Shown here: in pieces, positions 21,809-29,469 of the stretch
Layout: every line of letters starts with the position of its first letter
Numbering within the stretch: position 1 is the first letter of the stretch
DNA from: an uncultured Actinomycetes bacterium
GTDB lineage: Bacteria; Actinomycetota; Thermoleophilia; Solirubrobacterales; Solirubrobacteraceae
NCBI GenBank assembly: GCA_937888775.1
Contig: CALAQT010000036.1
Coordinates: 1 to 64,000 of the forward strand
Length of the DNA: 64,000 bases
Direction: 5' to 3'
Position numbers and translations under genes: made by a program
Notes under the pieces: model-generated
Database searches by the model: none
Seen by the model: only the letters and a program-made list of their open reading frames with translations
What the model was told of the DNA's origin: nothing

Positions 21809-24343
21809 ATGTCATTCGAGCCCGGACCACACGACAGCAAGGTCTGGGTGCCCAGTGATGCGACTGCGCGCGTCGAGTCAGGTAGCGCCGAGACCGTCGT
21901 CATCGACAACCGCACTGATGTACTTGACGATGATCTGCGCGACTTTCTCGTCGAGGACACTGCGCTATTCGGCTTTGGGCAGGAGACGCGCTACCTGAGT
22001 TATCCGAACGAGGGCACGATGATGGCGCGCTCGAAGTGGCGCCCGCCGAAGAACGTCATCGAAGAGATCGCCCTCTCTCGTGACCTGGCCGAGCGCGACG
22101 ACGACATCGCGGCGGCGATGGGCTCGATCCTCGCCGCCGCATACCACGGGGGCTACCAGAACCAGCATCCCGACGAGCAGGTCGAGCACACCTTCGAGGA
22201 GATGTCCGAGCAGGACGTGGGCCTCGCCGCCCTACTGCACGACATGCACCGCGAGCTGCTCATCTCTGCTCAGGTGAACACGGTCACCATCTTCACGCGC
22301 TCAAGTTATGACATCCGGCCCGAGAACGTAAGCCGCGTTATCACCCGCTCGATCGCCGCCCCAATGGTCGGCGTTCTTCCTGCCGAGCGCGTGCGGGTCC
22401 TGGGCAATGACTTCTTCGGCCGCGGCACACTGGCCTACCAGCCCGATGGCGAGCTGGCTCTGTGGCTACGTGAGTTCTTTAGCCAGAGCGCGTCACCGGC
22501 CAGGCAGCGAGAGATGGCGCGTGAGGACCCGCTGGCCGCGGCGCTCTTCCTGTCCAAGGTGCCGTACACCGGCTGGGGGATGAACGACCTACTGGTCACC
22601 GGCCAGGATCTCTACGTGCTGAATCCCGAGATGGTTCACCGCTCGACGTTGCCCAAGGGGTCCTGGCGCTATCCGCGTCCGCTGCTCACTCGCGACTTCT
22701 CCCTGCTGGAGGCCAAGCGCCTGCTCAACGTGATGGACCACGCGCTACTCCAGGGCGGCATCAACTACATCGTCGTGGCCAAGAAGGGCGACGAGAAGAA
22801 GCCCGCCACGCAGCCCGAGCTGACCAACCTCCAGGGCATCGTGCAACGTGCGTCGCGCTCTGGCGTCATGGTCGGTGACCACCGGCTCAACCTGGAGATC
22901 ATCCAGCCCGAACTCAAGGAGATGCTCAACCCCGACAAGCGCCGGATGCTCGGCCGCAAGTTGGCTCAGGCCATCCTACGTGTCCCCGAGTTCGGCTCCG
23001 ACGAGACCGGGATGGCGGTGGCCACATTCACAGAGCTGGCCCAAGCGGTCATCACCGACGATCGCAATCTGGTCATCAATCACCTGCACCGCTACGTGTG
23101 GCGCCCGTGCATGAAGCGCAACCAGTCGGTGTTTGGTCGGAGCGATCGTCCGACGATATGGACGCCCAAGGTCATCTTGCAGGGGATGGACTTCTGGACC
23201 CAGTACCTCCTCAAGCTCTATGACCGCGGTGACCTGCCGCGCAAGTACATGGTCGAGTTCGGCGGCTATGACTACGACGCGGTCAAGGCTCAGAAGCAGC
23301 GCGAGGTTGACAACGGCCACGACGACATCTTCACACCGCCGCCCGTCCCGTTCAGCTCACCCAACCAGACGAACAGCCCGAACGCGGATCCCAACGATCC
23401 GTATAAGTTCGGCACTCCCGGAGGCACTCCCCCACGCGGTCCACAGGACAACAGCAGCGGTCGCCCGCGCGGTGCTCGAACTCTTCCCCCTGGCGCTCCC
23501 GCCGATCCTCGTCGGCCCACCAGAGTCGTCAGACGCACCCGGGGCGAGACCGTGCGAGCGTCGTGGAACGAGGCTGAGGAGCAGGTCGTGCGTATCGGAG
23601 AGAACACGGAGCGCGTGCTCGGTGAGTATTCCGACGCGACACTAGGCCGCGTCACCACTGCTGAGCGTGAGGCGCTGGGGATGGGGTACACGACCAACGT
23701 CGGCAATCTGATCGTCGTCCCGGTGAACACCGACTACGAGCTGACCGACGTGCAGGCCGTGCGGCTGAGCGAGAACTTCTCGGTGCTGTGCGGCAACCGC
23801 AAGCACGACGGCGCCATCCTCGCTGCTGCCTTCTGCTTCCGCGAGCCCAGCGTCGCGATGCACGAGGCCGAGGACATGGTGATCCGCTGGGGCTTCTCGG
23901 TGCCGCTGGTTCAGGCCGCCGACGATCTGCCCGACGATGCGCTCATGGTGATCTGTCCGTCGTGCAGCGCGAGCACGGAGATTCCGGCCGACGCCTGTAG
24001 CGCCTGCGGCTTTACCGAGGCGCCGTTCAACCTCAGTCCCGAGAAGCAGCGACAGGTCCAGCCGATGATGCCGATCGCGCTGACGGTCCACGTCGATGGC
24101 CAGAACGTCACGGCCAAGGGCGGCGTCGAGCCTGGTAAGTACGTCTATCTGCGGTGCCCCGAGTGCGGGCTGGTCCAGGACGCCGCCCACGATCACTGCA
24201 CGCGCTGCGGCCACGACCTGACCGAGGCTCGTAAGGGCATGTTCGCCTCGCTGGAGCAGCAGGGCAAGAAGCCCACGCTGCACGACACGCCGCCGCCACC
24301 GGCGAGCGAGCAACCCGACATCCGGAAGGGCAAGCCCAAGTGA
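21809..24343 (+). CDS. Portal protein with C-terminal double zinc ribbon
   Basis: Encodes 844 residues, longer than usual portals. Residues 1-505 look like a portal core, the dodecameric ring at one head vertex through which DNA passes, as indicated by position after terminase and long helical and wing-like stretches (for example NLQGIVQRASRSGVMVGDHR). A Pro/Ser-rich linker runs about 510-580. The C-terminal 260 residues form a separate domain with two zinc ribbons: CPSC..CSAC (about 716-733) and CPEC..CTRC (about 783-801), and a disordered Pro-rich tail. Fusion of a portal to such a domain is unusual. Confidence 0.8.
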   Translation: MSFEPGPHDSKVWVPSDATARVESGSAETVVIDNRTDVLDDDLRDFLVEDTALFGFGQETRYLSYPNEGTMMARSKWRPPKNVIEEIALSRDLAERDDDIAAAMGSILAAAYHGGYQNQHPDEQVEHTFEEMSEQDVGLAALLHDMHRELLISAQVNTVTIFTRSSYDIRPENVSRVITRSIAAPMVGVLPAERVRVLGNDFFGRGTLAYQPDGELALWLREFFSQSASPARQREMAREDPLAAALFLSKVPYTGWGMNDLLVTGQDLYVLNPEMVHRSTLPKGSWRYPRPLLTRDFSLLEAKRLLNVMDHALLQGGINYIVVAKKGDEKKPATQPELTNLQGIVQRASRSGVMVGDHRLNLEIIQPELKEMLNPDKRRMLGRKLAQAILRVPEFGSDETGMAVATFTELAQAVITDDRNLVINHLHRYVWRPCMKRNQSVFGRSDRPTIWTPKVILQGMDFWTQYLLKLYDRGDLPRKYMVEFGGYDYDAVKAQKQREVDNGHDDIFTPPPVPFSSPNQTNSPNADPNDPYKFGTPGGTPPRGPQDNSSGRPRGARTLPPGAPADPRRPTRVVRRTRGETVRASWNEAEEQVVRIGENTERVLGEYSDATLGRVTTAEREALGMGYTTNVGNLIVVPVNTDYELTDVQAVRLSENFSVLCGNRKHDGAILAAAFCFREPSVAMHEAEDMVIRWGFSVPLVQAADDLPDDALMVICPSCSASTEIPADACSACGFTEAPFNLSPEKQRQVQPMMPIALTVHVDGQNVTAKGGVEPGKYVYLRCPECGLVQDAAHDHCTRCGHDLTEARKGMFASLEQQGKKPTLHDTPPPPASEQPDIRKGKPK

Positions 24344-24702
24344 CCAAGCCACCGGAGGAGAAGCCAATCCCCGTCTGGCAGAAGCTCGCCGCGTTGGTGG
24401 TCGCTGCCCTAGTCATCGCCTGCGTGGTCGTATTCCGCGGCCACCTGGGAGCAGACTTCGTCCCGTTGGACGCGAGCAGGGTGGGACCCAACCTGATCGC
24501 CTCGATGATCGTCTGGGCCATCCTGTTCGTGCTCGCCGTTCTACTCTGGCCGCCTACCCGTCGCCGGATGCACCGCTTCATCGACGCCAAGATCGCGCCG
24601 CTTCACGCCCGCCACGATGAGCACGTCAAACACCTGGAGCGTCTCGGCCGGTCGCTCGCGGCTCTACACGAGAAGCTGGACAAGCCCCAGGATGGCGTGT
24701 GA
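24340..24702 (+). CDS. Two-pass membrane protein with coiled-coil tail
   Basis: Encodes 120 residues from a GTG overlapping the portal stop. Two hydrophobic segments (LAALVVAALVIACVVVFRG and LIASMIVWAILFVLAVLLW) are followed by a basic and helical tail (DEHVKHLERLGRSLAALHEK). A membrane protein inside the head cluster is unexpected; it may be a moron or a spanin or holin-like factor. Confidence 0.7.
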   Translation: MTKPPEEKPIPVWQKLAALVVAALVIACVVVFRGHLGADFVPLDASRVGPNLIASMIVWAILFVLAVLLWPPTRRRMHRFIDAKIAPLHARHDEHVKHLERLGRSLAALHEKLDKPQDGV

Positions 24703-24883
24703 CGAGGGCTGCGAGGCTCTGCGCTCCGGGATGAGCCGCTATGACCGGGTGTCGGGCACAATCAGCTATGTCCTGGTCTGCGAGGGCTGCGGGGCTGAGG
24801 AGGCCATCAGCGGGATCGTGGAGTACCGGCCGAATCCGATCGACCTGCGCTCGCTCGTAGATTACGAAGCGTGCTCCCCATGA
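24692..24883 (+). CDS. 63-residue Cys-rich protein
   Basis: The ATG at 24692 overlaps the previous gene. Cys3 and Cys7 (MACDEGCEAL) and VCEGCGAEEA give four Cys, a small zinc ribbon. The last residues are encoded by the CGTAGATTACG motif copy C. It overlaps the protease start by ATGA. Confidence 0.6.
   Translation: MACDEGCEALRSGMSRYDRVSGTISYVLVCEGCGAEEAISGIVEYRPNPIDLRSLVDYEACSP
24856..24866. promoter_or_regulatory. CGTAGATTACG motif, copy C
   Basis: Located within the last codons of the preceding gene and 13 nt before the protease ATG (24880). The extended form TCGTA-GAT-TACGA is a 5-bp inverted repeat. Confidence 0.5.
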
Positions 24884-26220
24884 AGGCAGCGGCGACAATT
24901 CGAGAGCACGGCGACTACATCTACATGACCTCGCCCGTCTCGTTGTACGAGCCAGCAGAGAGCGAGATCGAGGCCTTCGCCTTCGCCAAAGACCTGCGCA
25001 GCGCGGCGCCCAATCCGAAGATCATGTGGCTCAAGGGCCAGTACGTTGAGGCCGACAAGCCGAACCGCAACGCCGACGCCTGGACCGCGGGCGAGCTGGA
25101 GATAAAGGCGCTCACGCCGGTCTTGATGCCGATCACGGTGATGCACGATCTGCGCTCGGCGGTGGGCACGATCGCAGACGCCAGGCTGCTCACCCCAGCG
25201 CACGACCAAGTCCCGCGTGCGCGGCTCGATACGACGCTGGCGGTCTGGGCTCACCGCTTCCCCGAGATCGCCGCGGAGTGCCAGGCCAACGCCGCCCAGA
25301 ACACGCTGATGCAGTCGATGGAATGCCTGTCGCCCTACTACGACTGCTCGGTATGCGGCTCGACGATGCGTCGGCACGCGGGGTGGGAGAAGGAGTGGAG
25401 CGAGCACGTCGCGGGGCATCGAGCAGAGACCTTTGCTAACGGCCAGCGATCGGCCGCTCGTACATTACGGAATGTCACCTTCACCGGAGTCGGCCTGATC
25501 TTCGGCACCCGAGGCGCACGCGGCGCAATGTCCGACGCGCACCTGGAGGTCGAGGAGCTGGCAGCGATGCACCGGGAAGCCCATAGCCCCAAGTCAAAGC
25601 GACCCAGGAGAAAAAACGTCATGGAGATCGAAGACAGCAGGTATGAGGGTATGGTCAAGGCCCAGGCTGAGGCCGACACCAAGGTGACCACGCTCAGCAC
25701 CGACGTTGCCGCCAAGGAGAAGCGCATCGAGGAGCTGGAGGCGCAGGTCGTCAAGATCACCGGCGAGCGCGACACCGCGCGCACCGAGGGCGAGGCCGCC
25801 AAGGAGACCTCACGAGTCGCCGCCATGTCCGACGAGCGCATCAGCGCACTCGGCACGGGCTTCCGCGCGAAGCTCGACAAGATGGAGACGACCGCCAAGA
25901 CCGTCAAGGCCCAGGCCGGGAAGCTGTCCGACACCGACTGGGAAGCTCGCGTCATCGAGCTGGAGGAGCTGCTCAGCGCCAAGCGCGCCGACAAGCTCGA
26001 CCCCAAGGACGAAGGCAAGGGCAAGGAGGGCGACGCGGGCAAGGAGAAGGACGCCACCGCGGGTCTGCTCTTCGACCGCAAGGAAGTGACCGGCTCGAAG
26101 GTCGGCGGCGAGACCGAGGTCACCGCGGGCGCAGAGGATCAGGAGCCCTCCGTCGAGAATCGGCGGGCAGTGATGGGCGGTCTCATCCGGCCGCGCACGA
26201 AGGCCAAGGCCGCGGCGTAA
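24880..26220 (+). CDS. Prohead protease fused with scaffold region
   Basis: Encodes 446 residues. Residues 1-235 resemble an HK97-type prohead protease that matures the capsid: His89 in MPITVMH and Ser146 in LMQSMECL fit the catalytic pair, and TLRNVTFTGVGLIFG closes the domain. An unusual C-x2-C-x16-H-x3-H zinc-finger (C156, C159, H176, H180) sits just after the catalytic Ser. Residues 248-446 are helical and highly charged (TLSTDVAAKEKRIEELEAQV) as in scaffolding proteins. AGGAG and an in-frame ATG at 25621 allow the scaffold to be made alone. The start ATG at 24880 overlaps the previous stop. Confidence 0.82.
   Translation: MKAAATIREHGDYIYMTSPVSLYEPAESEIEAFAFAKDLRSAAPNPKIMWLKGQYVEADKPNRNADAWTAGELEIKALTPVLMPITVMHDLRSAVGTIADARLLTPAHDQVPRARLDTTLAVWAHRFPEIAAECQANAAQNTLMQSMECLSPYYDCSVCGSTMRRHAGWEKEWSEHVAGHRAETFANGQRSAARTLRNVTFTGVGLIFGTRGARGAMSDAHLEVEELAAMHREAHSPKSKRPRRKNVMEIEDSRYEGMVKAQAEADTKVTTLSTDVAAKEKRIEELEAQVVKITGERDTARTEGEAAKETSRVAAMSDERISALGTGFRAKLDKMETTAKTVKAQAGKLSDTDWEARVIELEELLSAKRADKLDPKDEGKGKEGDAGKEKDATAGLLFDRKEVTGSKVGGETEVTAGAEDQEPSVENRRAVMGGLIRPRTKAKAAA
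25459..25469. promoter_or_regulatory. Variant motif CGTACATTACG within the protease gene
   Basis: Differs from the dispersed motif by one base. It is preceded by CAGCGATCGGCCGCT (25444-25458), which closely matches the sequence before copy D (GAGCGATCGGCGGCT), so together they form a two-part element. It is in coding sequence, so it may be coincidence. Confidence 0.35.
25621..26220 (+). CDS. Nested scaffold protein (internal start)
   Basis: Internal, in-frame initiation at ATG 25621 preceded by AGGAG 10 nt upstream would give a 199-residue scaffold sharing the C-terminus of the protease gene. The same arrangement is known in lambda (C and Nu3). The product is a long charged coiled coil with an acidic, Gly/Glu-rich middle and a basic C-terminus (GGLIRPRTKAKAAA) typical of capsid-binding scaffold ends. 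Confidence 0.65.
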   Translation: MEIEDSRYEGMVKAQAEADTKVTTLSTDVAAKEKRIEELEAQVVKITGERDTARTEGEAAKETSRVAAMSDERISALGTGFRAKLDKMETTAKTVKAQAGKLSDTDWEARVIELEELLSAKRADKLDPKDEGKGKEGDAGKEKDATAGLLFDRKEVTGSKVGGETEVTAGAEDQEPSVENRRAVMGGLIRPRTKAKAAA

Positions 26221-26271
26221 GCCGTCCGGACGATCGTCAACCACGAGTCAAAGTAACAGGAGCCTGACACC

Positions 26272-26883
26272 ATGAGCCCCATCGGAACTGCTGTCCCCGG
26301 TGCGTTCCCGCTGACCAGCGTCGCGCGCCTGCCCAACGTCACCGTCGCCTACTCCGGCGAGCGGTGGTCAGACCGCAAGGCGTCCGGCGTGATCGCCCCA
26401 GGGACGGCCGTCGTGCCGGTGTCCTCGGGTGGCAAGCTGCTGATGCGGGCCGCCGCCAGTGGCGACGCCGTCACACAGATGGCCGTCGCCATGCGCACGA
26501 TCGACGTGCCGGATCAGAACCCCGGCTCGATCTACCAGGAGGCGCTGGGGCCGAACGACATCCGCAACCTCCCGATTCAGAACGGGGACTACGTCCTCTC
26601 GCTGTACTCGGGTGGGTTGATCTTCTCGCTCATCAACCCCGACACGTACAACCCCGGCGATCTGATCGGGTGGCTCCCGGGAGGCGCAGTGCCGACCGGC
26701 AAGCCGCTTTCCTCCACTCCGGGGTCCGGCGTCTCGGGCTCGTGGGCGAAGGTCACAGGTCCAGCGGGCGGCGGCACCACACTGGCCGCCCTGTTCGAGG
26801 TCACCATGTTCCGCCCGGTCAACCAGGCCGGAACCGAAGGCCTGCTCAACGTCCGGTCGCTCCGCGGCCAGGGTCCGTTCTGA
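26272..26883 (+). CDS. Probable capsid decoration protein
   Basis: Encodes 203 residues with CAGGAG before the ATG. The protein is all-beta with many Gly, Val and Pro (GVIAPGTAVVPVSSGGKLLM), no Cys, and ends LRGQGPF. Its place between the scaffold and the major capsid gene is where decoration (capsid-stabilising) proteins normally occur. The precise family is not recognised. Confidence 0.7.
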   Translation: MSPIGTAVPGAFPLTSVARLPNVTVAYSGERWSDRKASGVIAPGTAVVPVSSGGKLLMRAAASGDAVTQMAVAMRTIDVPDQNPGSIYQEALGPNDIRNLPIQNGDYVLSLYSGGLIFSLINPDTYNPGDLIGWLPGGAVPTGKPLSSTPGSGVSGSWAKVTGPAGGGTTLAALFEVTMFRPVNQAGTEGLLNVRSLRGQGPF

Positions 26884-26938
26884 GCTAACCCACAGGTCAG
26901 AGCCAACCCCACGAGTCAGAAGACAAGGAGCACACGTA

Positions 26939-27883
26939 ATGGACCCGACAGTATTCGCCACGATGCAGGCGGTGCAGGCCGAGGAGAACGACGGGCGGCG
27001 TGCCGAGTTGAAGGCGCTCAGCAACGCGCAGCTCGCCGCGCACTTCACCCACCCGCGCAACGCCGGGGATCTGGAGGAGCTGGCCTACGACCTGCTCAAC
27101 ATCCAGTGGCAGGACACGATGGAGAGCAACGTCGTCCAGCAGCTCATCGAGGTCAAGACGGTCGGCCTCGGTGACCCGGACTACGTCAACGAGAACCTGC
27201 GCGGGATGCGCGCGTACTGGCAGGGCAAGGGCGGCCAGATCCTCTCCGACGTGATCCGCTACGAGCGCGCGACCATGCCGAAGGAGGAGCAGGTTGCCGC
27301 CATCGACCTGCACCAGGACGAGCTGGCGCTCGACTTCTGGGGCGAGTTCGACAAGCTCGTGACCCAGGCCGAGGAGAAGCTCTCGCAGCTTCCCGTGACG
27401 CGCCTGCTGGAGCTGATCCAGGCAGGCATCTCCGTCTCGCCCTACGCGGGCACGTTCGCCGCATCGACGCTGACCGACACCCAGATCGATCCGATCCTGG
27501 AGGCCGTGGCCCAGCGCTCGAAGGGGAAGGTCACCATCGCCGGTTCGCGTCAGGCGATCCGCAAGTTCGCCTCGGTCGGTCTGGACTTCGGTCCGGCCCT
27601 CCAACAGCAGGTGTTCGAGACAGGCATCATCGCGAGGTACAAGGGTTACCCGGTCGCTCAGATCGAGAACTTCGAGGACTTCGCGGGCAACCTGGTCCTC
27701 CCGGTCGACGAGCTGTGGTTCATCGGCCAGAACTCCGGACGCCTGACCTACTACGGCGCCACGGCGAAGGTGCAGCAGCTCCGTCTGCCGTCCTTCTACA
27801 TCCGGTGGGAGACGGCGCGGGACGCCGGGATGCTGCTCTACGGCGCGGCCAAGGGTCGCGTCGGGCGCGTCACCCTCACCTAA
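26939..27883 (+). CDS. Major capsid protein (HK97 fold)
   Basis: Encodes 314 residues; AAGGAG precedes the ATG. The N-terminal 60 residues are charged and helical, then the core shows a mixed fold with the P-domain-like helix, VTIAGSRQAIRKFAS, and the C-terminal part GNLVLPVDELWFIGQNSGRL, as in HK97-fold capsid proteins. The position after decoration and before a terminator, and the strong ribosome-binding site, suit the most abundant virion protein. It is followed directly by a terminator that may boost its relative level. Confidence 0.85.
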   Translation: MDPTVFATMQAVQAEENDGRRAELKALSNAQLAAHFTHPRNAGDLEELAYDLLNIQWQDTMESNVVQQLIEVKTVGLGDPDYVNENLRGMRAYWQGKGGQILSDVIRYERATMPKEEQVAAIDLHQDELALDFWGEFDKLVTQAEEKLSQLPVTRLLELIQAGISVSPYAGTFAASTLTDTQIDPILEAVAQRSKGKVTIAGSRQAIRKFASVGLDFGPALQQQVFETGIIARYKGYPVAQIENFEDFAGNLVLPVDELWFIGQNSGRLTYYGATAKVQQLRLPSFYIRWETARDAGMLLYGAAKGRVGRVTLT

Positions 27884-27908
27884 CCGTCAAGGATTCACAA
27901 AAGACGCA

Positions 27909-27952
27909 GAGAGCGGGGTCAGGGTTCAGGCCCCGGCCCCGCTCTCACGTTT
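27909..27952 (+). terminator. Strong terminator after the major capsid gene
   Basis: GAGAGCGGGG (27909-27918) pairs perfectly with CCCCGCTCTC (27937-27946), with an 18-nt loop and an ACGTTTA end. It lies 26 nt after the capsid stop and probably reduces downstream expression. Confidence 0.75.
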
Positions 27953-28011
27953 ACGACGGGGGCCGAGGCTAAGCTACCGCGCGACAGGTCCCCAACTCGG
28001 AGGAGTACCCG

Positions 28012-28581
28012 ATGGCAGCAGGTAACGCAGCGATAGTCGACAGCTCTCAGACGCAGCGCAAGTTCATCAACCCGACGCCTGGTTGGGTCGGGGCCAACAT
28101 CTTCGACGCCGAGGGCAAGAAGACCTCGATCCCGGTCGAGCCCGGTGGTGAGGTCTGGCTGACCCCCGCCGAGGAGCGCATGACCGCAGAGGCGCCGCGC
28201 ATGGCCGCCGACAACCCCTTCGTCAAGGAGTGGGAGGAGCCGGTCGACTACGACACCAACGGCGAAGTGGTGCGCACGGTCATGCGCGAGGGCGTACTCC
28301 AGCTCGCTGACGAGGATCCACGCCCGATCGCCAGCGACCGCTTTATCCCAGGCCGACAGCAGGAGAAGCCAACCGTGGACAGGACCATCGCACCGCCCCA
28401 CGATCCGCCGCCCGTACAGGGCCACGGCGAGCCCGGAGAGGTCATGGGCACGCCCGAGGCGACCGCGGCCAACCGCGAGGCGCTCGCGCAGCGTCAGCCG
28501 ACCCCTGAGCAGCCGAAGGAAGCCGAGCCGACCGTGACGGCGAAAGCGCCGCCCGCCTCCGCGGCACTACCCACCGAGTAA
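28012..28581 (+). CDS. Head-associated protein of unknown function
   Basis: Encodes 189 residues with GGAGGAG before the ATG. The first 95 residues form a compact domain with a beta-rich start (FINPTPGWVGANIFDAEGKK). The last 85 residues are Pro/Gln/Glu-rich and likely disordered. It is expressed after the capsid terminator. Role unknown; head connector or internal protein are possible. Confidence 0.7.
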   Translation: MAAGNAAIVDSSQTQRKFINPTPGWVGANIFDAEGKKTSIPVEPGGEVWLTPAEERMTAEAPRMAADNPFVKEWEEPVDYDTNGEVVRTVMREGVLQLADEDPRPIASDRFIPGRQQEKPTVDRTIAPPHDPPPVQGHGEPGEVMGTPEATAANREALAQRQPTPEQPKEAEPTVTAKAPPASAALPTE

Positions 28582-28605
28582 ACCCTGAGCGAAAGGCGCT
28601 AGATA

Positions 28606-29445
28606 ATGATCGACGAGACCACCACCATCGAGGCCCCGGCTCCCCCGAGCGCGGTGGTCCTGTTCGGCAATACGGCGCCCCAAATGAAGGTGCGCATCCC
28701 GCTCCCCGACGCCACCCCCGAGGAACTGGCCGAGGGTCGCGGGATGCGCATGATCTCGGTCCCGGCCAAGCACATCAGCCAGTCCGAGACGCGGATCGAG
28801 CTTCAACCGGACATCCTCGATGAGGAGTTCGTCAACCACACCCTGAGCACCGACAACGATCGCGTGCTCTGGATGATCGCCAAGTCGCTGCCCGACCAGC
28901 ACAAGAAGTACGCGATCGCCGTGCAGCACATGGAGCACGTGATCGACGAGCACGCTGCCGGGGCAAAGCCCGCCTGGGTGGACTCCTCAAACTCGGAGCT
29001 GGCTCAGGCTCTCGGTGAGTTCTACGGGATCCCGGTCGGCCAGCCGACGATGATGCTCATGCTGAACGGTCGCGACAAACTGCACGACCAGCACATGAGC
29101 ACGAGTGCGCAGCCCGCTTCGTTCAACTACATCGCGCTCACCGCGTCGACCACCACGATCGTCAACAGCAGCACAGCGCTGGCGGGAGAGATCGCCACGG
29201 GTGGTGGTGGTCTGGTCCGTAAGCAGGTCACCTACGCTCACACCGCTGGCACCAACACAAGCACGCTCACCGGGACGTTTACGGCCAACGGTTCCGACGT
29301 ACTGCCTGTGGTGGTTGCTCAGATCGGAGTGTTCAACGCCTCTTCGAGCGTCACGATGGGCTACAACACAAGCCTGTCCTCGACCTCGACGCTCACGGTC
29401 TCGGGCGACAGTACGACCGTCACCTGGACCGACACCGCAGGCTAA
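28606..29445 (+). CDS. Virion surface protein with fibre-like C-terminal domain
   Basis: Encodes 279 residues. The N-terminal 165 are mixed alpha/beta (RIPLPDATPEELAEGRG and HISQSETRIELQPDI). The C-terminal 110 (SFNYIALTASTTTIVNSSTA, GGGGLVRKQVTYAH, GVFNASSSVTMG) are Ser/Thr-rich beta repeats of the type seen in phage fibre or capsid-surface domains. The gene lies between head and connector genes, so it may decorate the head. No family is firmly recognised. Confidence 0.7.
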   Translation: MIDETTTIEAPAPPSAVVLFGNTAPQMKVRIPLPDATPEELAEGRGMRMISVPAKHISQSETRIELQPDILDEEFVNHTLSTDNDRVLWMIAKSLPDQHKKYAIAVQHMEHVIDEHAAGAKPAWVDSSNSELAQALGEFYGIPVGQPTMMLMLNGRDKLHDQHMSTSAQPASFNYIALTASTTTIVNSSTALAGEIATGGGGLVRKQVTYAHTAGTNTSTLTGTFTANGSDVLPVVVAQIGVFNASSSVTMGYNTSLSSTSTLTVSGDSTTVTWTDTAG

Positions 29446-29469
29446 CCGCCTAACTGACGGCAGCCCCCG

